Shown: positions 33,192 through 41,900, counted from the stretch's first letter. The stretch is 64,000 nucleotides of DNA from Roseibium sediminis (GCF_008711325.1 NZ_VXDB01000010.1:62001-126000); one strand, 5' to 3'. The notes: generated by a model not told the origin, from the letters alone. Program-made: numbers and translations.

Positions 33192-33431
33192 ATGTACATT
33201 CTCTATATTGAACAGGGGTGTCCCTACGGTGAACGCGTCATGGCATTCATGAGGAAGAACAATATCCGTGCGGAACTGCGGGACCGCGACACAAAGAACT
33301 ACGAGCAGGAACTGATTGCGCGCGGCGGCAAACGGCAGACCCCGTACCTTGTCGACGAAGAGACCGGGGTGGAGATGTACGAATCTGCCGATATCATCGC
33401 GTATCTGAAGAAGAAACTGAACATCGCCTGA
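33192..33431 (+). CDS. Glutaredoxin-like protein with CPYG motif
   Basis: A 79-residue thioredoxin-fold protein. The redox motif CPYG at residues 10-13 differs from the classical CPYC by loss of the second Cys, so it is a monothiol-type or glutathione-transferase N-domain-like protein. The cis-proline segment RQTPYLVDEETG and the closing ESADIIAYLKK support glutathione binding. It is followed 40 bases later by a DsbA-like gene on the same strand; the two probably form an operon for thiol chemistry. Confidence 0.8.
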   Translation: MYILYIEQGCPYGERVMAFMRKNNIRAELRDRDTKNYEQELIARGGKRQTPYLVDEETGVEMYESADIIAYLKKKLNIA

Positions 33432-33471
33432 GCATCTGCCCTCAAGACGACAAAGAATGCAGGAGGCCTAC

Positions 33472-34047
33472 ATGCCCATTCCGATCAGCAGGAAACCCAG
33501 CGGCTATTTCCATGGCTCGCGCGATGCCAAGGTTCAAATCGAGGCATTTATCGACATTCAGTGCCCACATTCCAAGCTCGCATGGCCATCCCTTATCGCG
33601 CTCAAGGAACACTACACGAAGGGCGAAATCGGTCTTGCGGTTCACCTGATCACCTTGAGCAATCACCGTCAGGCATGGGACGTGAGCAAGGGCATTTTTG
33701 CTCTGGCCGGTGACAACGACGAGACGTTTTTTGCCTTCGCAAGCTATCTCTATGCCCGTCAGGCCGACTACTACAACGGCCCGTTCAGGGACAAGACCCA
33801 TCAGGACCTGTTGAACCTGATTGCGGATTTTGCGGATGACTTTTCCGGCTTTGACCGCAAAGAAATGCTGAAACGGATCGAAACGGGCGAGGTCTATACG
33901 GATGCGCGCACGCCGATTCGCTTTGCCTCAACAAAAGGTGTCTGGGCGACGCCGACATTCTTTCTGAATGGCTCTGATCTGGTCGGCAAATTCTCCGAGG
34001 AGCCGACACTGGACGAGTGGAGAGCGGTGGTCGACCCACTCCTCTAA
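33472..34047 (+). CDS. DsbA-like thioredoxin-fold protein with CPHS motif
   Basis: A 191-residue protein of the DsbA/2-hydroxychromene isomerase-like thioredoxin group. The active-site region is DIQCPHSK, where CxxC has become CPHS, leaving one Cys. A helical insert and the cis-Pro loop WATPTFFLNG follow. No signal peptide is seen, so it is probably cytoplasmic. AGGAGG lies 5 bases before ATG 33472, which excludes the ATG 15 bases upstream. A single-Cys active site suggests glutathione-dependent isomerase or reductase activity more than disulfide formation. Confidence 0.75.
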   Translation: MPIPISRKPSGYFHGSRDAKVQIEAFIDIQCPHSKLAWPSLIALKEHYTKGEIGLAVHLITLSNHRQAWDVSKGIFALAGDNDETFFAFASYLYARQADYYNGPFRDKTHQDLLNLIADFADDFSGFDRKEMLKRIETGEVYTDARTPIRFASTKGVWATPTFFLNGSDLVGKFSEEPTLDEWRAVVDPLL

Positions 34048-34232
34048 GCATTCCTGTGCCCCTTGGGTGCCCCCCGGGAGCGTATCAGCTCGAGAGGCCT
34101 TAAGGCTCAAGGTTCGAACACGCAAAGGGTAGCCAAGGCGGGTAAGACCGATAACAATGGTGGCGACGTCAGCATGACCGGGATACGGGCTGTGCTGGCG
34201 TTTCTCTTTGTGACGTTGTTATCTGAAAGCTC

Positions 34233-34769
34233 ATGACGCGCTTTATTCTGGCAGCCTATACGTTCAATCAATTCGTCGCACCCTACCAAAGCCCGCGCAT
34301 CAAGGGGTTTCGGGACAGGGAGCCTGCGGCCTTTGCCGCGATCGAAGACGCACCGGGCTTCATTGCACGGTCCGGTTATGACAGCGAGCCCGGCCCGGCT
34401 AGCTGGGGCACTCAAGTCTTTCCGAAATACTGGGAAGACAATGGCGATGGCTTTGCCCCGTCAACGCTCTCCCTTTGGGAGACCCCTGAAGCCTTGATGG
34501 CTACGACCTTTCATGGTCGGCATGGAGAAGCCTACAGAAAAGGCAGTGAGTGGCATGCCCACCCAGCGCCCTGGCCAAACTATGTTCTTTGGTGGGTGAA
34601 CGAAAGTCATCGCCCTGATTGGGCGGAAGCAGTCCAACGGCTCGAACATCTGGGAGACCACGGGCCAACCCCAAAGGCCTTTACATTCAAGGCGCTGTTT
34701 AATTCCTCCGGCGGCACAAGCAAGGCCGATACCGCACTCATGCGCAAACTGGCTGCATCCGACGGGTGA
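34233..34769 (+). CDS. DUF3291-family protein
   Basis: A 178-residue soluble protein whose parts AAYTFNQFVAPYQSP, FRDREPAAFAAIEDAPGFIARSGY and LSLWETPEALMATTFHGRH match the DUF3291 family, a dimeric alpha/beta-barrel group related to monooxygenase-like and heme-degrading folds. Function is unknown. ATG at 34233, with only a weak upstream ribosome binding site. It converges with tRNA-His. Confidence 0.7.
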   Translation: MTRFILAAYTFNQFVAPYQSPRIKGFRDREPAAFAAIEDAPGFIARSGYDSEPGPASWGTQVFPKYWEDNGDGFAPSTLSLWETPEALMATTFHGRHGEAYRKGSEWHAHPAPWPNYVLWWVNESHRPDWAEAVQRLEHLGDHGPTPKAFTFKALFNSSGGTSKADTALMRKLAASDG

Positions 34770-34811
34770 AGCGGTCGCACAGGAGGGGAAAGTCTAAAAA
34801 TCAGGGAGAAA

Positions 34812-34888
34812 TGGTACAGACGAGTGGATTCGAACCACCGACCTTCGGAGCCACAATCCGACGCTCTAACCAACTGAGCTACGTCTGC
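34812..34888 (-). tRNA. tRNA-His (anticodon GTG), CCA encoded
   Basis: The minus strand folds as a full cloverleaf: acceptor GCAGACG with CGTCTGT, D arm GCTCAGTTGGTTAGAGC, anticodon arm CGGA-TTGTGGC-TCCG with anticodon GTG, and T arm with TTCGAAT loop. CCA is encoded at 34812-34814. The discriminator is A73 and position 72 is U, instead of the C73 that pairs with G-1 in most bacteria. This matches the alphaproteobacterial form. Confidence 0.95.
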
Positions 34889-35006
34889 CTGTATCGAAGT
34901 GGCGCGGAACATAAGAGCGTTCCGCCTCGATTGCAAGCCGTTTTCTAAACAGATTGCTTTCGTTCCACAAGAGCCAATTTTGCCAAAAACAAATGACCAG
35001 TGGATG

Positions 35007-35037
35007 AAAAAACGCCCCACAAAAGATGCGGGGCGTT
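35007..35037 (-). terminator. Rho-independent terminator after phasin 1
   Basis: AACGCCCC and GGGGCGTT pair around an 11-base loop; six T residues follow on the minus strand. Confidence 0.88.
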
Positions 35038-35073
35038 TCAAGCTTTTTCCTGCCGGAAAACCCGGCGTCAGGA

Positions 35074-35586
35074 TTAGTTGACCTTGAGATCCTTGAAGGA
35101 CTTCTCAACTGCTTCCTTGACCGGAGCAGAAACGTCGGTGCCCAGCTTCTGAGCCAGTTCCTGCATTTCCTTGGTCTGGGTGCTGAGGACATCAAACTGC
35201 TTGCGAGCGAAAGATGTCTGCAGCTCAACGGCTTCAGCAACAGTCTTCACACCCATCAGGTCCTTCAGGAAGGAGAAGGTTGCGTCGACGTTGGTGCGAG
35301 CTGCATCAACGGCCTTGTGGTTGAACTCGACAACGCCCTGACGGGACGTTTCGAAAGTGTCTTCCATCAGGTCGGTCGCGTCTTCAGCAGCGTTCTTGAC
35401 CTTAGCATAGGCTTCACGAGCCTGTTCGATGGACTTCTCGGTTGCTTCACGGAAAGCAGCCGGAACTTCCATCTTCGGCATTGCAAATGCTTCGAAATCC
35501 GGGAAGGCAGCAGCCTTTGCAGCCTTGGAAGCGGTCTTTGCGGCCTTCGGGGCAGTCTTTGCTGCCGGTGTTACTGTCTCAGTCAT
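35074..35586 (-). CDS. Phasin family protein 1
   Basis: A 170-residue, mostly helical protein. After a Lys/Ala-rich, histone-like N-terminal tail (residues 1-27) comes a phasin domain with EKSIEQAREAYAKVKNAAED, AFNHKAVDAAR-like EFNHKAVDAARTNVDATFSF and SFARKQFDVLSTQTKEMQELAQK. Phasins coat polyhydroxyalkanoate granules and set their number and size. The basic tail might also bind DNA, as in PhaF-type phasins that tether granules to the nucleoid; that is an inference. It is followed by a strong terminator and lies next to a second phasin. Confidence 0.85.
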   Translation of the reverse strand: MTETVTPAAKTAPKAAKTASKAAKAAAFPDFEAFAMPKMEVPAAFREATEKSIEQAREAYAKVKNAAEDATDLMEDTFETSRQGVVEFNHKAVDAARTNVDATFSFLKDLMGVKTVAEAVELQTSFARKQFDVLSTQTKEMQELAQKLGTDVSAPVKEAVEKSFKDLKVN

Positions 35587-35753
35587 GATCTCATCTCCAA
35601 AAATTACCGGACGCGATCAATCGAATTCATCTACCGCCTCGGGAGGTCGGCGGGCTGTCGTCATCCGCAACGTCAATATAGGAAATGATGTTGTGCATTG
35701 CAACATTATTTTGCGCTGCACAAAATATTTTATTCGGACGCCCAACAAAATCA

Positions 35754-35784
35754 AAAAGCCGCAGGTCTATTCCCGCGACTTTTC
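35754..35784 (-). terminator. Probable imperfect terminator after phasin 2
   Basis: AAGCCGCAGG and CCCGCGACTT pair with two non-Watson-Crick positions around an 11-base loop; on the minus strand TTTTT follows. Confidence 0.5.
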
Positions 35785-35797
35785 AACACCTTATCAC

Positions 35798-36181
35798 TTA
35801 TGACTTGGTTGCCTTACCTGCATCCTGCGCAGCTTTCACTGCCCGATCAGACAGGTCCCGGGACTGCTCGCCGAGGGCTTCCATCTGTTTGCGCATGAAA
35901 TCCTGTTGCAGTGCCACAACCTGCTCCATGTCGGTTGCCTTGACCAGCGAACGAGCGAAATTGAAGGCAGCATCGATATGCTCTTCGGCATAGGAGAGGC
36001 TCTTGCGTTGCATGTCCCCTGCGCCGGACTGGACAGCAGAAGCGCTTTCTTCCGCCTGCGCCACAGCCTTTTGAGTAACACTCATGAATTCGTCAAAGGC
36101 CTTGCGCGCCTGATCAACGCTTTTCTCGGCCATGTCCCGCATTTGCTCTGGGACTTCGAAGCCGGTTTTGTCTACTGCCAT
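35798..36181 (-). CDS. Phasin family protein 2
   Basis: A 127-residue helical phasin. The core VPEQMRDMAEKSVDQARKAFDEFM, SYAEEHIDAAFNFARSLVKATDMEQVVALQQDFMRKQME reads as the same domain as phasin 1 without its basic tail; only short pieces are cited here because the match runs over the whole protein. ATG 36179-36181 is preceded by AGGAAGG-like bases. The 211-base gap to phasin 1 and the terminator between them suggest separate transcripts. Confidence 0.82.
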   Translation of the reverse strand: MAVDKTGFEVPEQMRDMAEKSVDQARKAFDEFMSVTQKAVAQAEESASAVQSGAGDMQRKSLSYAEEHIDAAFNFARSLVKATDMEQVVALQQDFMRKQMEALGEQSRDLSDRAVKAAQDAGKATKS

Positions 36182-36454
36182 GAGGAAACCTTCCTGATTG
36201 AAATAAAACACGGGCTTGAGATTTCACGCGTCTGCCCGCCTCACTTTGCTATCACGTCAGGCGGGCCTGCGGCAAATAACAAGGGGACACCGCGCAAAGG
36301 GATTAACCACGCTTTCATTCTAAAGGGGTTAAACAAGGCGTTTACATGGACGCCGAGGCAGATTCTCTGCTATTAATAAGTTGTTTACTATCAGGTGATG
36401 CACGCGGTGCCTAAAGTAGTCGACCAGTCGCTCAGAGTAATGTGGAGCTGAAGA
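36182..36454. other. 273-base divergent region between phasin 2 and the PdhS-like kinase
   Basis: It must hold promoters for both genes. I see no gene. No strong operator was recognised. Confidence 0.35.
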
Positions 36455-39400
36455 ATGGGTTTGTACGTTTCCAACTTTCTGGAACTCAGCCTCAGACCCG
36501 ACCTAGTTTCCCTTGCAGACTCCCAACAGGCAGCCTGGGTTTTTTCGGATGACGGTTCACAGGTTCTGTGGGCCAACGCGGCGGGCGCAGCTTTTTTCAA
36601 AGTCGGCAGCCTGAACGCGCTGGAGGCATATCAGGGGCTTGCAAGGTCCCCGGCCCGGCAGCATCTGACACGAATTGCCACAAGCGGCTCGACCGAACGC
36701 CCGAGCCTTGACCGACTGCGATTCTACAAGGGGCTGCAGGTTGTTCTGCTCACCTGCCAGTGCAAGCGACTGGAACTGGCAGACGGCAAGAATGCCGCGC
36801 TTGTCATTGTCCCTGACACGTCTCACGCGGTTGCCGGCAATCCGCTAACGGCTTTCCTGACCCTGATCAGCGGCAATGACGAGACAGCCGTGCTGCTGGA
36901 CAGCTCGCGCATGGTGGCAGCGAAGGTTGGAGCGCTGGAGGATCTGCCCGACTTCTGGCCAACTGCGCGCGGAAACGCCGTCGAAGACACAAACATTCTG
37001 GTGGAAGGCAATCTTCACGAAGCCCGGCTTGGTGGCCTTGAAGATGGCCGAAGCCTCGTCATTCTCAAGAACACCCCGAAAACTGCCGGGATCAGCGAAG
37101 AGAGCGAAACCCTCCCGCCAGTGCTGGAAACGCTTCCTGTGGCGGCAGTTGTTGCCCCGCTGATTGAAGAGAGTACTTCTGACGCCACAGATGTGCCCCT
37201 CGAAGGGACAGCCGAACAGGCGCTTGGCGTTGTTGAAGACGCTGCTGCTCAGCAGGATCAGACAGATCTGGAAGACTATCTTGATACGGTTTCGCCAGAT
37301 GAATCCGTCCTTCCGTTTGCCGAGGATGCGGACGAAGCAGTGGCCGAGGCAGCGGCTACAGGCGAAGCTGAGCCAGCCGACATTGTTTCCTATACAGCTC
37401 ATCCAACCAGCGACCTGAATCTGGAGGCCGACGAAGAAACGCCGGAGCCTGTGGACTTGATGGAGGCTGAGGCTGAGGCTGAGGCTGAGGCTGAGGCTGA
37501 GGCTGAGGCTGAGGCTGAGGCTGAGGCTGAGGCTGAGGCTGAGGAAATATCGCTGCAGAGCGACGAACTGCCAAGCGATTCGCAAGCCGAAGAGGCAATT
37601 GACGCCCCGGTGTCTGGTGAACCAGAGGCGTCCGCCTCCCCGGCGGAAGCCGAAGCGGCCCCGCTCATCACCGAAGTTGACGGCTTTCGGTTCCAGCAAA
37701 AGCGCCGTCCGGTCCGCTTCGCGTGGAAGATGGACCTTGATCAGCGTTTCACGTTCATTTCCGATGAATTCGCCCAGACGCTTGGAGCCGGCACCACCGA
37801 TATTGTCGGAAAGACATGGGCGGAGGTTCGCGAGCAATATGGCGTGGATGGGCGAGCGAAGATCGCTCAGGCGCTTGACCGTCGGGACACCTGGTCTGGC
37901 AAGACCGTTTACTGGCCGGTGACCGGAGCAGCCCTGCGCGTGCCGGTCGACATGGCGGCCCTTCCGGCCTTCAACCGGGAGCGCCAGTTTGAAGGATATC
38001 GCGGGTTTGGCGTTTGCCGCACTGCCGACGCAAAAGAAGACCCGGATGGCATTTTCCAACCCGGACCTCATCTGCTTGATGCGTCCACGGTCGCCAACGA
38101 AACCGTTGAGCCTTCTGTTGTTGATGAGCCGGAGGCCGCCGAAGCAACCAGCAACCTCGCTGCTGCCGTGCCTGTTGCGGCCGCTGCAGTGCTGGCAACG
38201 GCGGGCGTGAGCGCGCTTGCAGGCGAGGCGCAGGAGACTGGTGAAGGGCCATTCGAGGAAAGCGAGAGCCCGGCAGAATTTGACACGGGTTCCGAGCCCT
38301 CCACCGAGGACACCTCCCTCGAATTTGCATCCGATGACGACGCACCGCATCAGGAACCGGAAACAGCTGAAGATGATCTTGCTGCGTCCGCGGACGAGGA
38401 TAACGAGACAGTTGCGGCTGAGGCGCCAGACCAACCTGAAGAGAGCGACCGATTTGTCAGCAACGCGCTTGCAGGTGAATCCGATCTGATTGCGAGCGTC
38501 CTTGGCGGTGTGCCGGACACACCGATCGCATCCTCTTTCACCGAGAAGGCTGCAGAAGCCGTCGGCGAGATGGTTGAGGACGCGGAGGAGATTTCAGAAA
38601 CTGTCGAAGAGGCGGTGCTTGACGAGGCCGAGACAGTTACTGAAACGCTGGACGATGCTGCGGAGACCGCCAAGACCGAGGTTACCGAAGCTGTCAACGA
38701 TGTCCTTGGTTTCACCGATCAGGATGAAACTGCGGAGACCGAGGCGGCTGAGCTTGAACCGGGCGATTTTGCAGATGCGGAAAGCGAAGAAGAAACTTCG
38801 GCCGATGCCGATCCGGTCGTGACGGAGGCTGCATCCGAAAACCCCTGGATTGCGAACGTTCAGTCTGATGCCGAACCCGACGCGATTGATGAGCCGGAAA
38901 TTGACACAGGCGAAACCGCGGCGGCAGAAGAATTTCTTTCCGATGAAGCTGATGAAACTGGTGTCGAGGACGAACCGGACCATGCGCAAGACGCCGGCTT
39001 GCCCCCTGTCGATGCCCCGGACGAGCCTGCCCTGACGGACGAGGCGCGGGAGGAGGAAGACGCAATCGGCGCTGATACAGATCTGGTTGAAGAGCACGCC
39101 ATCGCGCCGGAAACGGAAGAGATAGCGACGGCCGCTGAAGAACCTGCTGACATTGCAGCCACCGAAGACGTCGTTCAGCCGCAAAAGGACAAGGCTCTTG
39201 GTGGCAACACATGGCTTGCTTCCCAGGCTGCAGCCCTGATCGGGCAGCTTTCATCCGATCGCAAGACGGGGCAGTCCGAGTTTGTCGCAGAGACTGACGA
39301 GACTGCAGAAGCACCTGTAGACGAACCGGAAGTCTTGGAAGCTGCAGCGTTTTCCGATGCCGACGATGCAGGTGCCGAGAGCGCTGTCGACGACGCGCAA

Positions 39401-41578
39401 GAAGACATAACGCCTCTTGAAGACGAAGGGGAAGAGCTGGCACCCCTCACTGAGAGTGCTGATACCGTTGACGCTACGGAGACAGCCGTCGATGAAGCTG
39501 ACCTGACACCCGGGACTGAAAATCAGACAGCGCCTGATGCCTCGGTTGAGCAGATTTTCTCCGCCGAAGCTAAGGAAGAAATCGAAGGCATAAACGGTAA
39601 CAAGCCCCTTGGCCACAAGGACATTGAAAGCGCGGTCAAGTCGCTCGCCAAGTCATTCGACGCCAAGAAAAAGGGCAAGCTTTCCCTGTTCCCGGAAGCT
39701 GATGCTGAAACCGAGATCAAGACTCCCGCTCCGTCCTCTTCGGAGGATGACGACGATGTCGTGAAGTCGGAAGTTGCAGCGACTGGCGACGAGGAGCTTG
39801 ATTTCTTCGCCGAAACGGCAGCCCACAAGGAAACGGACGAAGAAACGTCCGATGCTCCGGCGCCGGACGACACTCCAACAGGGACCGTTATCCCGCTTGT
39901 CGGGGCTCGACCGCGTCTTGTGCCGGTTGATACCTCCAACCTGTCCCGGCCTGACCTCGCCGCGTTCAAGAAGATTGCTGAGGCGCTCGGCGCGCGATTT
40001 GAAGGTGACTTGCCCGGCTTTGATGACATGGAGTTCTTCGAGGAAGATGCATTGCTTCCTGCGGAAACCGTTCAATCCGGCCCGATCGATCCCGACCTTC
40101 TCGACAGGCTACCGATCGGAATCGCGATTGCACGTGACCGGGACGTTCTGTTTGCCAACGAAACCCTCCTCTCCGTTCTCGGATATCGCTCCCACAAGCA
40201 CCTGACCGAAGCGGGCGGACTTGAAGCGATCTTTGCAGATGAAGCGGAAGACAGTTTCCCGGATGCGGACGGCATGGAAGGAACTGTCGACGGAGCCCTG
40301 AAAGCGCGCCTTGCCAATGGCGGGTTACTGCCGGTGGATGCACGCATGCATTCCGTTCCCTGGAACGGCGGCCGCGGCCTCATGATTTCCATTGTCCCGC
40401 GCCCAAATGCCGGATCGGCAGCCGGGGATGCAAAGACGGCTGCTGAATTGCAGTCCGCGCAAGATCAGATCGCCGAGCTGGACACGATCCTTGAAACAGC
40501 AACAGATGGCGTTCTGGTGCTCGACCGGCACGGCTCGATCCTGAAGGCCAACCGGTCTGCAGAAGCTCTTTTCAATGCCCACCGGACAGAAATGATCGGT
40601 GCGCCACTGGTGGATTATCTGGCCCCCGAGAGCCACCGTGCGGCCAGCGACTATCTCGATGGCCTTGTGCGCAATGGCGTTGCCAGCGTGCTCAATGACG
40701 GGCGCGAGGTGCTGGGCCTCCTTAAATCCGGCGGCCTCATTCCGTTGTTCATGACCATCGGTCGCATTGGGCACGAAGGGCAGGAGCGCAAGTTCTGCGC
40801 GGTCCTGCGCGACATCACCCAGTGGAAGACCGCGGAAGAGGAACTGACCAAAGCCAAGCGTCAGGCCGAAAACGCGAACTCGCAGAAGTCGGACTTCCTG
40901 GCCAAGATCAGCCACGAGATCCGGACCCCGCTCAATGCCATTATCGGCTTTTCGGAAGTGATGATGGATGAGCGCTTCGGCGAGATCGGCAACGAGCGCT
41001 ACAAGGAATACCTGAAGGACATTCGCACCTCCGGCTCGCACATCATGAGCCTGATCAACGACCTTCTCGACCTGTCCAAGATCGAGGCCGGCAAGCTGGA
41101 CCTTCAGTTCTCTGCCGTATCGATCAAGGATATCGTCAATGAATGCGTGGCGATCATGCAGCCGCAGGCGAACCGCGAAAGGGTGATCATCCGCGCCAGC
41201 CTGCCGGATTCTGTTCCGAATGTGGTCGCCGATGCCCGCTCCATTCGCCAGATCGTGCTGAATCTCCTGTCCAACGCCATCAAGTTCAACAAGTCCGGAG
41301 GACAAGCGATTGTCTCCACCGCCTTTGAGGACAATGGCGAGGTGGTGTTGCGTGTCCGCGATACCGGTGTTGGCATGAGCGCGAAGGATCTTGGCGCTGC
41401 CCTTGAACCCTTCCGCCAACTTCATACCGCCCGGCATGGCAGCGGCACCGGCCTTGGCCTGCCCCTGACAAAGGCTCTCGTTGAAGCAAACCGTGCCTCG
41501 TTCCGGATCGACTCCACCCCCAATCAGGGCACACTGGTGGAAATCAGCTTCCCTACACAGCGGGTTCTGGCGGAATAG
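36455..41578 (+). CDS. pdhS: Giant PdhS-like cell-cycle sensor histidine kinase with acidic insert
   Basis: A 1707-residue multi-PAS kinase. PAS-like regions lie near residues 25-125, 410-520, 1213-1300 and 1340-1465. The kinase core has His1487 in KISHEIRTPLNAIIGFSEVM, an N box near 1602 (LNLLSNAIKFN), G1 near 1635 (DTGVGM) and G2 near 1664 (GTGLGLPLTKAL). The core and its ending FPTQRVLAE closely fit the PdhS/DivJ/PleC group, which controls DivK and the polar cell cycle in Rhizobiales. Brucella PdhS is about 1000 residues; the excess here is acidic low-complexity sequence at about 230-405 and 530-1180, including 13 Glu-Ala pairs. No clear membrane helix is present; an Ala-rich stretch near 567-590 is weakly hydrophobic. 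GGAG precedes ATG 36455. Confidence 0.85.
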   Translation: MGLYVSNFLELSLRPDLVSLADSQQAAWVFSDDGSQVLWANAAGAAFFKVGSLNALEAYQGLARSPARQHLTRIATSGSTERPSLDRLRFYKGLQVVLLTCQCKRLELADGKNAALVIVPDTSHAVAGNPLTAFLTLISGNDETAVLLDSSRMVAAKVGALEDLPDFWPTARGNAVEDTNILVEGNLHEARLGGLEDGRSLVILKNTPKTAGISEESETLPPVLETLPVAAVVAPLIEESTSDATDVPLEGTAEQALGVVEDAAAQQDQTDLEDYLDTVSPDESVLPFAEDADEAVAEAAATGEAEPADIVSYTAHPTSDLNLEADEETPEPVDLMEAEAEAEAEAEAEAEAEAEAEAEAEAEEISLQSDELPSDSQAEEAIDAPVSGEPEASASPAEAEAAPLITEVDGFRFQQKRRPVRFAWKMDLDQRFTFISDEFAQTLGAGTTDIVGKTWAEVREQYGVDGRAKIAQALDRRDTWSGKTVYWPVTGAALRVPVDMAALPAFNRERQFEGYRGFGVCRTADAKEDPDGIFQPGPHLLDASTVANETVEPSVVDEPEAAEATSNLAAAVPVAAAAVLATAGVSALAGEAQETGEGPFEESESPAEFDTGSEPSTEDTSLEFASDDDAPHQEPETAEDDLAASADEDNETVAAEAPDQPEESDRFVSNALAGESDLIASVLGGVPDTPIASSFTEKAAEAVGEMVEDAEEISETVEEAVLDEAETVTETLDDAAETAKTEVTEAVNDVLGFTDQDETAETEAAELEPGDFADAESEEETSADADPVVTEAASENPWIANVQSDAEPDAIDEPEIDTGETAAAEEFLSDEADETGVEDEPDHAQDAGLPPVDAPDEPALTDEAREEEDAIGADTDLVEEHAIAPETEEIATAAEEPADIAATEDVVQPQKDKALGGNTWLASQAAALIGQLSSDRKTGQSEFVAETDETAEAPVDEPEVLEAAAFSDADDAGAESAVDDAQEDITPLEDEGEELAPLTESADTVDATETAVDEADLTPGTENQTAPDASVEQIFSAEAKEEIEGINGNKPLGHKDIESAVKSLAKSFDAKKKGKLSLFPEADAETEIKTPAPSSSEDDDDVVKSEVAATGDEELDFFAETAAHKETDEETSDAPAPDDTPTGTVIPLVGARPRLVPVDTSNLSRPDLAAFKKIAEALGARFEGDLPGFDDMEFFEEDALLPAETVQSGPIDPDLLDRLPIGIAIARDRDVLFANETLLSVLGYRSHKHLTEAGGLEAIFADEAEDSFPDADGMEGTVDGALKARLANGGLLPVDARMHSVPWNGGRGLMISIVPRPNAGSAAGDAKTAAELQSAQDQIAELDTILETATDGVLVLDRHGSILKANRSAEALFNAHRTEMIGAPLVDYLAPESHRAASDYLDGLVRNGVASVLNDGREVLGLLKSGGLIPLFMTIGRIGHEGQERKFCAVLRDITQWKTAEEELTKAKRQAENANSQKSDFLAKISHEIRTPLNAIIGFSEVMMDERFGEIGNERYKEYLKDIRTSGSHIMSLINDLLDLSKIEAGKLDLQFSAVSIKDIVNECVAIMQPQANRERVIIRASLPDSVPNVVADARSIRQIVLNLLSNAIKFNKSGGQAIVSTAFEDNGEVVLRVRDTGVGMSAKDLGAALEPFRQLHTARHGSGTGLGLPLTKALVEANRASFRIDSTPNQGTLVEISFPTQRVLAE
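37463..37540 (+). repeat. Coding microsatellite: 13 perfect GAGGCT hexamers
   Basis: GAGGCT is repeated 13 times without a mismatch inside the PdhS-like gene and encodes residues 337-362 as Glu-Ala pairs. Because the unit is six bases, slippage would change length without a frameshift. Confidence 0.97.
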
Positions 41579-41601
41579 ACTTGAGACTTCCGATCTAGAA
41601 A

Positions 41602-41637
41602 CAAAGCGCGATGGCCAGTCATGGCCATGGCGCTTTG
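41602..41637 (+). terminator. Long stem-loop after the PdhS-like gene
   Basis: CAAAGCGC-G-ATGGCC pairs with GGCCAT-G-GCGCTTTG (one G-G mismatch) around a 6-base loop, 23 bases after the stop. No T-run follows, so it may end transcription with Rho or protect the mRNA end. Confidence 0.6.
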
Positions 41638-41769
41638 TCGCATGTAATCGCGTGAATATCTCGAATTCAGCCGGTTTCCTGCAGTTTCTGACGATTGCTG
41701 CGAATATTTTTTTCCCTACCCTGCCCAAACATTCCGCTGCGACACGCTTCGTTTCAATCGGAAAAACCT

Positions 41770-41795
41770 GAACCTAAGATGCTGATTTTAGGTTC
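41770..41795. promoter_or_regulatory. 8-bp inverted repeat upstream of fbpA
   Basis: GAACCTAA and TTAGGTTC flank 10 bases, about 77 bases upstream of the predicted -35. A possible second operator; the protein is unknown. Confidence 0.45.
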
Positions 41796-41833
41796 GAATT
41801 CGCTTCTTTACTGGAGGGAAATACTCATGTTAG

Positions 41834-41850
41834 TTTTGAATCATTCTAAA
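41834..41850. promoter_or_regulatory. Irr-type iron control element (ICE box) of fbpAB
   Basis: TTTTGAATCATTCTAAA differs at one base from the ICE consensus TTTAGAA-N3-TTCTAAA bound by Irr in Rhizobiales. It lies 21 bases upstream of the -35 box, a position that suits activation under iron shortage. Confidence 0.72.
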
Positions 41851-41871
41851 CTATTGAAAACAAAGAACTTA

Positions 41872-41900
41872 TTGACTTAGCGCGGTGTTCGAACCATATT
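41872..41900 (+). promoter_or_regulatory. Sigma-70-type promoter of fbpAB
   Basis: TTGACT and CATATT are separated by 17 bases, with the -10 box 67 bases upstream of the fbpA start. Confidence 0.6.

Noticed and set aside
32909..33199. Minus-strand frame of 96 codons in the TSUP/glutaredoxin gap
   Set aside because: No family motif, and it overlaps the start of the glutaredoxin-like gene.
36845..38434. Minus-strand frame with a (Ser-Leu) repeat opposite the PdhS-like gene
   Set aside because: The repeat is the reverse reading of the GAGGCT hexamers; the plus-strand kinase explains the region.
41695..41880. Small open frame (61 codons) upstream of fbpA
   Set aside because: It lies across the inverted repeat, Irr-type box and -35 element and has no ribosome binding site; the region reads as regulatory.
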